The position numbers and the translations under genes were made by a program. Below are positions 26,711 to 35,129 of a stretch of DNA of 64,000 bases, piece after piece. Where the stretch lies: NCBI RefSeq assembly GCF_014640255.1, contig NZ_BMGP01000005.1:294880-358879 (forward strand), in the 5' to 3' direction. This stretch comes from Subtercola lobariae. Lineage in GTDB: Bacteria; Actinomycetota; Actinomycetes; Actinomycetales; Microbacteriaceae. Each line of letters opens with the position of its first letter. Position 1 is the stretch's first letter. The notes below the pieces were generated by a model, which saw only the letters and a program-made list of their open reading frames with translations, did no database searches and had not been told where the DNA came from.

Positions 26711-27023
26711 AGCTACCCCTTCTCGCATGGCGTCACCCCGAGATTGCGGGGGTCAATGCGCGAAGAATCCGAAGAGTCCGGCGGTGCGATGCGAGCTACA
26801 GTGCTCTCTTATTTTCGCGATAGACGAAGCAAGCCAGGGGCAGCGTTTTCGTTTTTCAACCTACGCCTCACAACCATTTCTCAGCAAATCCAGGCTAGTG
26901 AGTTGTGATTTCACCACAACTGGGCACCGACCGCGTCTGTAGACAACCGAGAACCTCACGAATCTCGGAATACGCCGGCCAGCCCTGTGCGGCGAGCCGC
27001 CGTGCGGCTAGCCGCGCTGCGAA
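26711..27023. other. Intergenic leader of the cyclohexanecarboxyl-CoA operon
   Basis: This 313-bp stretch has no convincing gene. Next to the start codon it holds the AAGGGG ribosome-binding site, a small hairpin (CCCCG 26736-26740 with CGGGG 26747-26751), and further up a palindrome at 26901-26921. No promoter hexamers stand out. The end near 27 kb contains short GC-rich inverted repeats after the FMN reductase stop, possibly its terminator. Confidence 0.5.
26901..26921. promoter_or_regulatory. Palindrome upstream of the cyclohexanecarboxyl-CoA operon
   Basis: AGTTGTG (26901-26907) and CACAACT (26915-26921) form a perfect 7-bp inverted repeat with a 7-bp spacer, about 190 bp upstream of the operon's first start codon. 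It is the only clear operator-like site there. No regulator gene is adjacent. Confidence 0.4.
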
Positions 27024-27719
27024 CTACTGCGCGCCGTAGCCTCCGACGGGGCTGAAGCCGGCGGGCAACGCGAACGGGTCGACGATTCGGGATGAACGGT
27101 CTGAGAGTTGCACCAACGCTGTCAGCTCGCTCGCGGCACGAGCGATGCGATCGGGCAGGGCCGTAGCGGTTTCTCCGTTTGCGGGCGTGACCGCTCCGCT
27201 GCCCCAATCGCTCGAAGCCGCGTAGACCGAGGTGGGCACCACGATGGCATGCAGGTACGTGAAGAGCGGGCGCACGGCGTAATCCAGAGCGAGAGAGTGC
27301 CGCTCGGTGCCGCCCGTCGCCGCGATCAGCACCGGTAAGTCAGTGAGTGCGGTGGGCTCGATGATGTCGACGAACGACTTGAAAAGCCCGCTGTAACTCG
27401 TCGTGAAGATGGGAGTGACAGCGATGAGGCCATCGGCTGAGGCCAGAGCATCCAGAGCCTTCTGCAACGTCGGAGCCGCGAAACCGGTCAGCAGGTTGTT
27501 GGTGATGTCGTGCGCGAGGTCGCGCAGGTCGATCACCTCGGTGGTCACGTCGACACCCTTCTCGGTGAGCCGGTCGACGGTGGCCGTGGTGAGCCGGTCG
27601 GCCAGCAGCCGTGTCGACGACGGCTGGCTCAGCCCGGCAGAGACCACCACGAGGGTGCGTTCGGGTCTGGCGGCGTCAGTGTTGATATCGGCGCCAGAGT
27701 TCACTGCGTTCTCGGCCAT
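27024..27719 (-). CDS. NAD(P)H-dependent FMN reductase, CE1759-type
   Basis: 231 residues of the flavodoxin-like FMN reductase fold: RTLVVVSAGLSQPSSTRLLAD (phosphate loop), ASADGLIAVTPIFTTSYSGLFKSFVDII (FMN isoalloxazine region) and LIAATGGTERHSLALDYAVRPLF. It starts 2 bp after the end of an LLM gene and so forms a two-gene operon. CE1758-type monooxygenases and CE1759-type reductases are a recurrent actinobacterial pair. The reductase presumably supplies FMNH2 to the monooxygenase. Substrate unknown. Confidence 0.87.
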   Translation of the reverse strand: MAENAVNSGADINTDAARPERTLVVVSAGLSQPSSTRLLADRLTTATVDRLTEKGVDVTTEVIDLRDLAHDITNNLLTGFAAPTLQKALDALASADGLIAVTPIFTTSYSGLFKSFVDIIEPTALTDLPVLIAATGGTERHSLALDYAVRPLFTYLHAIVVPTSVYAASSDWGSGAVTPANGETATALPDRIARAASELTALVQLSDRSSRIVDPFALPAGFSPVGGYGAQ

Positions 27720-27721
27720 GA

Positions 27722-28915
27722 CTAATTGGCCTCAGACGCCACAGCTGAGACGGCATCAGCCGAGACGGCATCAGCCGTCACGGCGTCAGCCGAAGCGGCG
27801 TCGGCCGAAGCGACGATGGACTCACGTGCGGCCACTTCTGCAGCATCCCGAGCCGCGACCAGCGAAGCATGCGTGGGGCCGTCGGGCACCGACGCGGGGC
27901 GGTTCTCGGCGAACTCCTTGCGCAGCACCGGCACCACGTCTTCGCCCAAGAAGTCGAGCTGCTCGAGCACCGTCTTCAGCGGCAGGCCAGCGTGATCCAT
28001 CAAGAAGAGCTGGCGCTGGTAGTCGCCGAAGTAGTCACGCATCGAGGCGTACCGGTCGATGACCTGTTGCGGGCTGCCCACGGTGAGCGGGGTCTGCTCG
28101 GTGAAGTCTTCGAGCGACGGCCCGTGCCCGTAGACCGGAGCGTTGTCGAAGTACGGACGGAATTGGTTCACTGCGTCTTGCGAGTTCTTCGCCATGAACG
28201 CCTGGCCGCCGAGGCCGACGATCGCCTGCTCGGCAGTGCCGTGGCCGTAGTGCTCGAAGCGCGAGCGGTAGTAGCCGATGAGCTGCATGTAATGCTCCTT
28301 CGGCCAGAAGATGTTGTTCGCGAAGAATCCGTCGCCGTAGTAGGCAGCTTGTTCGGCGATCTCGGGTGAACGGATGCTCCCATGCCACACGAACGGAGGC
28401 ACACCGTCGAGCGGGCGAGGCGTCGACTGAAAACTCTGCAGCGGGGTACGGAACTTGCCCTCCCAGTTCACGTAGTCTTCGCGCCAGAGCCGGTGCAGCA
28501 GCGCGTAGTTCTCGATGGCGAGCGGGATGCCCTCCCGAATGTCTTTGCCGAACCACGGGTAGACCGGGCCAGTGTTTCCGCGGCCCATCATCAGGTCGAC
28601 TCGGCCGTCAGCGAGGTGCTGCAGCATCGCGTAGTCTTCGGCGATCTTCACGGGATCATTCGTGGTGATCAGCGTGGTCGCCGTGCTGAGCAGCAGTTTG
28701 TCTGTCTTGGCCGCGATGTAGCCGAGCGTCGTGGTGGGCGACGAGGAGAAGAAGGGCGCGTTGTGATGCTCGCCGAGCGCGAACACCTCGAGGCCGACTT
28801 CTTCGACCTTCTGCGCGATGGTCACGATGTTCTTGATGCGCTCGTGCTCGCTGGGGGTGTGGTTGGTCGTGGGGTCAGTGGTCACATCGCTGACGCTGAA
28901 GATTCCGAATTGCAT
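27722..28915 (-). CDS. LLM-class FMN-dependent monooxygenase, CE1758-type
   Basis: 397 residues. The barrel starts MQFGIFSVSDVTTDP and continues LEVFALGEHHNAPFF, TATTLITTNDPVKIAEDYAM and LADGRVDLMMGRGNTGPVYPWF. It is coupled to the FMN reductase gene 2 bp downstream. After residue about 360 the protein has a low-complexity Ala/Ser/Asp tail with four 5-residue repeats encoded by 15-bp DNA units. The barrel does not need this tail. GAGGG precedes the ATG. The upstream region shares the CGTTTGCAT/CGATA motif with the other LLM gene at 5101. Confidence 0.88.
   Translation of the reverse strand: MQFGIFSVSDVTTDPTTNHTPSEHERIKNIVTIAQKVEEVGLEVFALGEHHNAPFFSSSPTTTLGYIAAKTDKLLLSTATTLITTNDPVKIAEDYAMLQHLADGRVDLMMGRGNTGPVYPWFGKDIREGIPLAIENYALLHRLWREDYVNWEGKFRTPLQSFQSTPRPLDGVPPFVWHGSIRSPEIAEQAAYYGDGFFANNIFWPKEHYMQLIGYYRSRFEHYGHGTAEQAIVGLGGQAFMAKNSQDAVNQFRPYFDNAPVYGHGPSLEDFTEQTPLTVGSPQQVIDRYASMRDYFGDYQRQLFLMDHAGLPLKTVLEQLDFLGEDVVPVLRKEFAENRPASVPDGPTHASLVAARDAAEVAARESIVASADAASADAVTADAVSADAVSAVASEAN
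27747..27806 (-). repeat. 15-bp tandem repeat in LLM C-terminal tail
   Basis: Four units of 15 bp (GAGACGGCATCAGCC twice exactly, then two variants) encode the pentapeptide pattern ADAVS at the C-terminus of the LLM protein. Units of 15 bp keep the reading frame. Confidence 0.85.
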
Positions 28916-28963
28916 GATGCCCTCTTTTCTTTCGCTGCAGGCATCGCCGACTTGAGCAATGTC

Positions 28964-28981
28964 TATGCGTTTGCATCGATA
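28964..28981. promoter_or_regulatory. Shared motif upstream of LLM gene (copy 2)
   Basis: TATGCGTTTGCATCGATA lies 49-66 bp upstream of the LLM start at 28915. It shares CGTTTGCAT and CGATA with the site at 5128-5146 in front of the other LLM gene. ATGC-GTTT-GCAT inside it is palindromic. Confidence 0.4.
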
Positions 28982-29174
28982 TTCGAGTCAACGACCACGG
29001 TAGCCAAACTATTCCCGCTCATTCTGACCACTTCAGCGTATTCGAAATCGGCTCCCGCGTGAGGCTCGCGGGCCCTCAGCTGAGGCGGTTCTGACAGAGT
29101 GAAGCCGCGCTCGCCGAATGGGCCACCGCGTCAAGGGCGTGACATCTGATACCCGACACGGTTGGCTGACTACC

Positions 29175-30641
29175 ATGACTCGCACACGCTGGATCTTCGC
29201 CGGCCAGCTCGGCTCGCAGTTCGACGACGGCGGCCGCATGCTGCTCGTCGAGGCGAGGTCGGTCTTCGGGCGCCGGCCCATGCACCGCGCCAAGGCGCAT
29301 CTGATTCTCTCGGCGCTGCGGCACCGGGTCGCCGAGCTCGGCGACCGCGTGGAGTTTCATCAGGTAGACCACTATGGCGAGGTGGTCAACGGGCGCACTG
29401 ACCTCGAAGTGATCGACCCCACTTCATACAGTGCGCGCCGTTTCGTGCGAAAGCTCGGCGCCGAAGTGCTGCCGAGCCGTGGCTTCGTGACGAGCGAAGC
29501 AGATTTTGCGCGATGGGCGGGCGCACGCCCTGGCAAGCGGCTGCTGCTCGAAGACTTCTACCGTTCGGTGAGGCAGCGCACGGGCATCCTGATGCAGGGC
29601 GACACCCCCGTCGGCGGCAAGTGGAATTTCGACGCGAAAAACCGGCACGCACCACCCAAGGGCGCCGTCACTCTTGGCCTGCCCGACCCCTGGTGGCCCA
29701 CCGAAGACCACATCGACGCCGAAGTGCGCGAAGATCTCGACCGCTGGCAGGCTGACGGGTTGGTGCAGTTGGTCGGTGCGGATGCTCCTCGGCGCTTCGC
29801 CGTCACCGAAGCCGAGGCGAACCGTGCTCTTGACGACTTCATCGGCAGCCGCCTGAACGATTTCGGGCCGTTCGAAGACGCCACCCTGACGGGCGACTGG
29901 AGCATGGCCCACTCCCTGCTCAGCGCGCCCCTCAATCTCGGCTTGCTGAACCCACTCGAGGTCGCTGAACGTGTCGCCGCGGAGTATGACGCTGGCCGCG
30001 CACCCCTGGCGAGCGTCGAGGGTTTCGTGCGCCAGATCATCGGCTGGCGTGACTACGTGTGGCACCTCTATTGGCACCTCGGCGAGCAGTACCCGCGCAC
30101 GAACAACTACCTCCAGGCCACGAATCCGTTGCCTCGCGCGTTTCTCGAACTCGACTCGGCCGCTGTCGAGGCGAATTGCCTGAGCCAGAGTATCGAGGGC
30201 CTGAACGCGCGCGGCTGGGCCCATCACATTCAGCGCCTCATGATTCTCGGCAACTGGTCGTTGCAGCGCGGCTACGACCCTGCCGCCCTGAGCGACTGGT
30301 TCACCGACATGTTCATCGACGGCACACCCTGGGTCATGGCCGCCAACGTCATCGGAATGTCTCAGCACGCCGACGGCGGCATCGTCGCAACCAAACCGTA
30401 TGTCGCTGGCGGTGCTTACCTCAACTCGATGACCGACTACTGCGGCGGCTGCCGATTCAACCCGAAAGTGCGTCTCGGCGACGACGCCTGCCCCTTCACC
30501 GCCGGCTATTGGGCCTTTCTCGACCGCAACGAACGTTTGCTCGCCTCGAACTTTCGCCTGAAGATGCCGTACGCCTCCCTTCGCCGCCTGCCCGACCGTG
30601 ATGCCATTGCGATGCAGGAGCGCGTGCGCGACCGCTTCTGA
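29175..30641 (+). CDS. Iron-sulfur bacterial cryptochrome/photolyase (FeS-BCP, PhrB-like)
   Basis: 488 residues. The four cluster cysteines C335, C423, C426 and C439 have exactly the spacing of Agrobacterium PhrB (350, 438, 441, 454). The paired histidines H350/H351 match PhrB H365/H366, required for (6-4) repair. The N-terminal domain (WIFAGQLGSQFDDGG) is the antenna Rossmann-like domain; the C-terminal helical domain contains GWRDYVWHLYW and MAANVIGMSQHADGG for FAD. It probably repairs UV (6-4) photoproducts in blue light using FAD, a lumazine-type antenna and a 4Fe-4S cluster. ATG 29175 is chosen; the 19 upstream codons of the open frame are non-conserved. Confidence 0.9.
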   Translation: MTRTRWIFAGQLGSQFDDGGRMLLVEARSVFGRRPMHRAKAHLILSALRHRVAELGDRVEFHQVDHYGEVVNGRTDLEVIDPTSYSARRFVRKLGAEVLPSRGFVTSEADFARWAGARPGKRLLLEDFYRSVRQRTGILMQGDTPVGGKWNFDAKNRHAPPKGAVTLGLPDPWWPTEDHIDAEVREDLDRWQADGLVQLVGADAPRRFAVTEAEANRALDDFIGSRLNDFGPFEDATLTGDWSMAHSLLSAPLNLGLLNPLEVAERVAAEYDAGRAPLASVEGFVRQIIGWRDYVWHLYWHLGEQYPRTNNYLQATNPLPRAFLELDSAAVEANCLSQSIEGLNARGWAHHIQRLMILGNWSLQRGYDPAALSDWFTDMFIDGTPWVMAANVIGMSQHADGGIVATKPYVAGGAYLNSMTDYCGGCRFNPKVRLGDDACPFTAGYWAFLDRNERLLASNFRLKMPYASLRRLPDRDAIAMQERVRDRF

Positions 30642-30694
30642 TCGGGCTGAGCCCGCGACCACCGCGCCGCCTCGACGGCGTGATCGCCGTGCGT

Positions 30695-31162
30695 TCACAC
30701 CTCGAAGTCGGCGGCCGAGGCAGCGCTGAGGGCGTGGGCGATGCGCTCAGCGAAGCCATCGGAGTGCGGCGGCAGAGCATCCATAGCGAACCAGGCGGCC
30801 TCGGTGTTTTCGCCGTCAGCCGGGTACGGGATACCCGAGACCCACGTCATGCGAAACACGATGTCGAGGTACTGCGCCTGATCACCGTTCGGATAGGTCA
30901 TGGGCGGCAGCACGTGCACCCACGCCAGCCGCTCGGCCACGGCCACGACGCCCGCCTCTTCGAGCACCTCGCGTGCGGCGGCGACCGCGGGTTCTTCGCC
31001 CGGGTCGATGATTCCGGTCACCGGAGTCCAGGCGCCGGTGTCGCCGCGCTTCACCATGAGCAGGCGGCCGTCGTGCTCGACGACCGCCGTGACACCGCTC
31101 AACCACAGGGTCTCGTGACCGACTTTCGCACGCAGGGCCAGAACGAAATCGGGGGTCGCCAT
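30695..31162 (-). CDS. NUDIX hydrolase
   Basis: 155 residues. The Nudix box GIIDPGEEPAVAAAREVLEE is complete, including the metal-binding REVxEE core, and is preceded by RGDTGAWTPVTG. The N-terminus carries VTAVVEHDGRLLMVKRG and the C-terminus DIVFRMTWVSGIPYPADGENTEAAWF. The family hydrolyses nucleoside diphosphate derivatives; the substrate cannot be read from sequence. The gene converges on the photolyase gene, leaving about 50 bp between stop codons. DNA-repair-related nucleotide cleaning is possible but unsupported. Confidence 0.87.
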   Translation of the reverse strand: MATPDFVLALRAKVGHETLWLSGVTAVVEHDGRLLMVKRGDTGAWTPVTGIIDPGEEPAVAAAREVLEEAGVVAVAERLAWVHVLPPMTYPNGDQAQYLDIVFRMTWVSGIPYPADGENTEAAWFAMDALPPHSDGFAERIAHALSAASAADFEV

Positions 31163-31247
31163 GGCTCGAGCGTACCGTTTCGTGCGACGCGCCCGATCGT
31201 TTGCACCCTCGGCGGGTTCGTCTTGACAGCAGAGAAGACCAGACCCG

Positions 31248-32006
31248 CTAGACGACGCCTCGGGCACACCATGCCAGGGCGGAGACGTCGAACGAACCTG
31301 CGGGCACGAGCTCGGCGCAGCGAGCTCGCAGAGCGGCGCGCTCGTCGGTCGACAGCCTCGAAACGTAGCCGCCCGCCGGGCCCACCCCGAGCAAGTATGG
31401 CTGCCACCAATCGTCGAACGATTCGTACTGCCTGGTCACCGTGAGGCTCGACGATTCGACGCCCGACAAACCCGCCTCGACGAAGAGCCGCCCAAGATCG
31501 CCGTCGCTCGTGCCCGGCATGCTCGACTCCCCCGGTTCATCGGGGTCGAGGTCGTGCACGGCTTGCCAGAAGGTGGCGAGCGGGCCGCGGTCTCCGGCGT
31601 GATCCCAGACGCAGGCTGCGACGAGACCACCGCGTCGAGTAACTCGTGCCATCTCACGAACGGCGGCCTGAGCATCCGGTATCAAGTGGATGACCAGCTG
31701 AGCGAGCACGACGTCGAACTCTTCGGCCTCGAAGGGCAGCCGTTCGGCGCCGGCGAGTCGCACGTCGACCGCGGGCAGGCGCTGCTTCATCGCCTCGACG
31801 AACGATTCCGACGGGTCGATGGCCGCGACCGCTGCAGCGCCGAGTCGTTCGACGAGTTGTTCGGTGAGTGCTCCCGCGCCAGACCCCACGTCGAGAGCGC
31901 GCTGGCCGGGTCGCACGCCAGACCAGTCGGCGAAGAGGCCGGCGAGGGGTTCGGAGAATCGGCCCATGAAACTCAGGTATGCAGCCGCCGTGACGTCGAA
32001 GCTCAT
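31248..32006 (-). CDS. SAM-dependent methyltransferase (class I)
   Basis: 252 residues with the class I fold. Motif I is ALDVGSGAGALTEQLVERL, the acidic loop after strand 2 AAIDPSESF, motif II region FDVVLAQLVIHLIPD, then REMARVTRRGGLVAACVWD. The overall pattern is that of UbiE/Methyltransf_11 small-molecule methyltransferases; the acceptor is unknown. It diverges from the ketopantoate-reductase-like/TetR operon, and the shared upstream region has two TetR-type palindromes, so both units may be co-repressed. Confidence 0.85.
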   Translation of the reverse strand: MSFDVTAAAYLSFMGRFSEPLAGLFADWSGVRPGQRALDVGSGAGALTEQLVERLGAAAVAAIDPSESFVEAMKQRLPAVDVRLAGAERLPFEAEEFDVVLAQLVIHLIPDAQAAVREMARVTRRGGLVAACVWDHAGDRGPLATFWQAVHDLDPDEPGESSMPGTSDGDLGRLFVEAGLSGVESSSLTVTRQYESFDDWWQPYLLGVGPAGGYVSRLSTDERAALRARCAELVPAGSFDVSALAWCARGVV

Positions 32007-32039
32007 GGTCTCACCGTAGTCGTCGATGAAACCGCTAAC

Positions 32040-32089
32040 CGGAATAGCAAGTTCCGTTTATACTGACGATAGCGGAATCACCCATTCCG
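32040..32089. promoter_or_regulatory. Twin palindromic TetR operators flanking a promoter
   Basis: CGGAA/TTCCG (32040-32044, 32052-32056) and CGGAAT/ATTCCG (32073-32078, 32084-32089) are two similar palindromes about 33 bp apart. A TATACT -10 element (32059-32064) lies between them. They sit between the methyltransferase and the reductase/TetR operon and probably bind the TetR protein encoded at 33025. Confidence 0.6.
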
Positions 32090-32137
32090 TTTGTGCTCAA
32101 CCCGAACGCGCGTGCAGCACCGCGAGATGGAGTAACC

Positions 32138-33025
32138 GTGAAAGTTCTCGTGTACGGCGCCGGCATTCTCGGCAGCCTCTACTCGGCTCGCCTGCACGAA
32201 GCGGGGCACGAGGTGTCACTGGTCGCCCGCGGCGCGCGTTTGGCGGCCTTGCGCGAGCACGGCGTGCAGCTCGCCGAGGGCGAGAGCACGGTCATCCGAT
32301 CGGTCGCCGTACCCGTCACCGAACGGGCGATGGGCCGTTACGACGTGACCCTGGTCATCGTGCGCTCGCACCACGTGGAGGGCGTGCTCGAGTCGATCGC
32401 CGACCTCAGCCGCGGTGATGGCGACAGCGGCGACGTACTGTTCTTACTCAACTGGGCCGGTGGGCTGCAGCCGCTCGCAGCGAAAATCGGTGCCGAACGC
32501 GTTCTGCTCGGCTTCGCCAACGCCGGCGGAACGATGCACGAAGATGTCGTGCGCTACCGACCGAGTACGCCGCTCACCCGTTTCGTTGCGATGCCGATCG
32601 GCGAACCCGGGGGCGGCACTACCGAGCGCGTCGAGCGCGTCGTGCAACTCTTTCGTTCGGTCGGGTTCAGGGCCAAACCCGAGCGTCAAATGGATGCCTG
32701 GCTCAAAACTCATGCCGCCTTCGAAGTTCCGCTCAGCCAGGCTGTGCACGAGGCGGGCGGCCTTGAGGCGCTCGCCAGGCATCCCGACGCCCTTCGCTCG
32801 ATGATCAAGCAGATGCGACTCACGCTCACCGGCTTGGCGTCGCGACCGGTACCGCGCGCCTTCAGCGCCCTGATCGTTGTTCCCGAGTGGATGCTCGTGC
32901 GGGTGTTTCGACGGTTCTTGCGGAGTTCTGCGGCGTCGCCCCTCGCGAGCACCTCGCCCGCGGTCTTCGCTGAGGTCGAGTTTTTGGCTGAGCAGCTGCG
33001 CGCATCCGCGGGGCGGGCGAGCTGA
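32138..33025 (+). CDS. Ketopantoate reductase-family (ApbA/PanE-like) oxidoreductase
   Basis: 295 residues from a GTG preceded by GGAG. The NADP motif VLVYGAGILGSLYSARLHEAGHEV is canonical (GxGxxG). The middle contains TLVIVRSHHVEGVL and LLNWAGGLQPLAAKIGAERVLLGFANAGG, and the C-terminal helical domain follows. The catalytic lysine/glutamate pattern of true PanE is only partly visible (KTHAAFEVPLSQAV), and actinobacterial homologues paired with TetR regulators are usually of unknown substrate. It overlaps the downstream TetR gene by one base (TGATG). Expression is probably controlled by the twin palindromes at 32040-32089. Confidence 0.82.
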   Translation: MKVLVYGAGILGSLYSARLHEAGHEVSLVARGARLAALREHGVQLAEGESTVIRSVAVPVTERAMGRYDVTLVIVRSHHVEGVLESIADLSRGDGDSGDVLFLLNWAGGLQPLAAKIGAERVLLGFANAGGTMHEDVVRYRPSTPLTRFVAMPIGEPGGGTTERVERVVQLFRSVGFRAKPERQMDAWLKTHAAFEVPLSQAVHEAGGLEALARHPDALRSMIKQMRLTLTGLASRPVPRAFSALIVVPEWMLVRVFRRFLRSSAASPLASTSPAVFAEVEFLAEQLRASAGRAS

Positions 33026-33726
33026 TGGGCGGCACGGATGCTGCGGACGCCGGTACCGCTCGCTCTCGCCCTCGCTCTCGCCCTCGCCCGAAACGCAAGG
33101 ATGCGGCGCTCAACAACGAACGACTCGTGCAGGCAGCGCGTGAAGTGTTCGCGCGAAAAGGTCTCTCGGCGACCCTCGAAGACATCGCCGCGCAGGCGGG
33201 CGTCGGCGTAGGAACGGTGTACCGCAACTTCGCCAGCAAACGCGAGATCGTCGAGACGCTGTACGACGAGGCGATCGAATCGGCCTTGGCCGATGTGCAA
33301 GACGCGTTGGCGATCGAAGACCCGTGGCAGGCCATCGTGGCGTTCTTCGAGGTGACCGCGGCCAATCAGGCTCGAGATCGAGGCCTCGGTGAGACCCTCC
33401 ACGGCCCTGGTCACGGCCCCGGGGCTGCCGGGCCCAGCCAGCTCGCGGCGGCGACGTTGGTGGCGACGCTGCAGCCGCTGTTCGAACGAGCTGCCGCCGC
33501 TGGAGTCATTCGCGACGGCGTCACTGCCACCGACATCTGGCCCATCTTCACCATGCTCAACAGCGTCTACGGTCTGAGCGAGGCGAACCCAGACCTCTGG
33601 CGGCGGTACCTCACGCTCCTGCTCGACGGCCTGCGCGCCACCGATCGGGGCGCTCTGCCGGTGCCACCGCTCGACGTCGCCGCATTCACCGCGGCGGTCT
33701 CGCGTGCTGATTCGGGCACCGGCTGA
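33025..33726 (+). CDS. TetR-family transcriptional regulator
   Basis: 233 residues. After a basic disordered N-terminus (residues 1-30) comes the TetR HTH: RLVQAAREVFARKGLSATLEDIAAQAGVGVGTVYRNFASKREI. The C-terminal ligand domain is helical and contains an unusual Gly/His/Pro loop (GETLHGPGHGPGAAGPS). It is translationally coupled to the reductase gene and probably represses its own operon and the divergent methyltransferase through the twin palindromes upstream. DNA just beyond the stop consists of degenerate repeats. Confidence 0.88.
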   Translation: MGGTDAADAGTARSRPRSRPRPKRKDAALNNERLVQAAREVFARKGLSATLEDIAAQAGVGVGTVYRNFASKREIVETLYDEAIESALADVQDALAIEDPWQAIVAFFEVTAANQARDRGLGETLHGPGHGPGAAGPSQLAAATLVATLQPLFERAAAAGVIRDGVTATDIWPIFTMLNSVYGLSEANPDLWRRYLTLLLDGLRATDRGALPVPPLDVAAFTAAVSRADSGTG

Positions 33727-33828
33727 GGTGCCGACTCGGGCGCTGACGCGAACGCTGATTCGGGCACCGCCTCGGGCGCTGACGCAGGCGATGATCCAGG
33801 CACCATCTCGAACGCTGACTCGGGCACC
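33706..33828. repeat. Degenerate 15-bp repeats at and after the TetR stop
   Basis: GCTGATTCGGGCACC and variants occur at 33706-33720, 33754-33768 and 33814-33828, mixed with shorter CTCGGGCGCTGACGC units. The first copy encodes the TetR C-terminus. The rest fills the gap to the convergent VOC gene and opens a spurious minus-strand frame. Confidence 0.75.
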
Positions 33829-33845
33829 GACTGAGGGCCGTTCGC

Positions 33846-34286
33846 TCAGGCAGACGTGACGACGAAGATGCAGAACGGATGCCCGGCCGGGTCGGCATAC
33901 ACGTACAGCGGCTCTTCGGCATCCGTCGACCGATCGTCGAGCACACGCGCACCGAGAGCCAACGCATGCGCATGCTGCTCAGCGAGCTCGTCGGCGGAAG
34001 CGACCGAGAAGTCGAGATGCAGCATCTGCGGGCGCGGGCCCTCCGGCCAGGTCGGCTCGGGCAGGCTCGCCACCTGCTGAAACGCGAAACGCCAGCCGCT
34101 GCCGGAGTCGAGCAGCGTGACCCAATCGGCACCGGCCACGTCAGGCGACCCGTCGGTCGGCGGCTCATCGCCCGCGCGGTACTCGAGGCCGAGCAACTCG
34201 CGGTAGAACTCGGCGAGCCCCCGCGCATCCTCTGTGTCGAGCACAACCTGGCGAATCGATGGGGTCAATCGCTTCGAAGTGGCCAT
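33846..34286 (-). CDS. VOC-superfamily protein
   Basis: 146 residues: IRQVVLDTEDARGLAEFYRELLGLEYRAGD in the first module, QMLHLDFSVASADELAEQHAHALALGARVLDD and YVYADPAGHPFCIFV in the second. The pattern matches the actinobacterial glyoxalase-like (Glyoxalase_6) group, with one likely metal ligand each in the HLDF and AGHPF strands. The ATG at 34286 is preferred to an upstream one at 34319. It is not evidently linked to the HxlR regulator 176 bp away on the same strand. Substrate unknown. Confidence 0.85.
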   Translation of the reverse strand: MATSKRLTPSIRQVVLDTEDARGLAEFYRELLGLEYRAGDEPPTDGSPDVAGADWVTLLDSGSGWRFAFQQVASLPEPTWPEGPRPQMLHLDFSVASADELAEQHAHALALGARVLDDRSTDAEEPLYVYADPAGHPFCIFVVTSA

Positions 34287-34462
34287 GCTCCATTCTTGGC
34301 GCGGGCCGCGCGGCGGCACAACCCCCGCGGCAACGCGCGGGCGCGGATGCTCACCCGGCAGCTAACGCTCACGCCCAGCGATCGCCTCGCGGGAGCCGTT
34401 GCCCCCGTGGCACCTCACTCGGCAGCGATCCCCCCGTAACACCCCACGCGGCAGCGATCGCC

Positions 34463-35107
34463 TCACGCGGCAGCCAAATGGAACGTCTCCGCAAAGCGGT
34501 CGAGCAGCTCACGGCGCCCATGCAGCACGTCGACCACACCCGTCTCAATGGCGCGTTCAGGGGCGAGCTCGCCCGAAATGAGCCGGCGAAACCCTGTGCC
34601 GGCCGCAAAGGCGACATCTACATCACCGCCCCCGCGCGTCACATCGAGCGCAGACCCATTCACCCGAATCACCAGCTCGGCACCACCAAGCCGCGCTCCG
34701 TACGCCGTCGGGGGCAGCTGCGCAGCAACCACGGGGCGAAAAGCGGTTCGCAGGTCGATGGTCATCGAATCGGGCGTGATGACTTGCTCGTCGCGTGGGT
34801 CGCCCAGCGCCTTGAACCCCCACGCGCCGAGCGCGAGCACGACCGGCTCGAGTTCACGCCCATACGGAGTCAGCTCGTAGACGATGACGCGCGATCGCGG
34901 GGCTCGCCGAATCACCCCGGCCGCCTGCAACTCCTTGAGCCGCGCCGCCAGAATATTCGTCGGAATTCTGGCCAGCCCCGAAGCGAGCTCCCCATACCGC
35001 CTGGGCCCCACGAGCAGATCCCGGATGATCAGCAGCGCCCACCGCTCACCCACCAGCTCGACGGCCCTGGAAATGCCCGAGTACTGCCCGTAATCGCGTG
35101 CTGCCAC
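34463..35107 (-). CDS. HxlR-family transcriptional regulator with SCP2-like C-terminus
   Basis: 214 residues from a GTG start. The HxlR winged helix occupies residues 1-95 (SRAVELVGERWALLIIRDLLVGPRRYGEL, then IPTNILAARLKELQAAGVI and YELTPYGREL). Residues 120-214 resemble the SCP2-like sterol-carrier domain that follows HxlR DNA-binding domains in actinobacteria (ELVIRVNGSALDVTRG, then FRRLISGELAPERAIETG). The second domain probably binds a hydrophobic ligand. No divergent target gene is adjacent; the nearest neighbours are VOC proteins on the same strand. Confidence 0.82.
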   Translation of the reverse strand: MAARDYGQYSGISRAVELVGERWALLIIRDLLVGPRRYGELASGLARIPTNILAARLKELQAAGVIRRAPRSRVIVYELTPYGRELEPVVLALGAWGFKALGDPRDEQVITPDSMTIDLRTAFRPVVAAQLPPTAYGARLGGAELVIRVNGSALDVTRGGGDVDVAFAAGTGFRRLISGELAPERAIETGVVDVLHGRRELLDRFAETFHLAAA

Positions 35108-35129
35108 GAGTCTCTGCAGACCTCAGCTC

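Noticed and set aside
33567-33827. Minus-strand PES/PEA repeat ORF
   Set aside because: Antisense to the TetR gene end and built from degenerate DNA repeats, with no ribosome-binding site or homology pattern.
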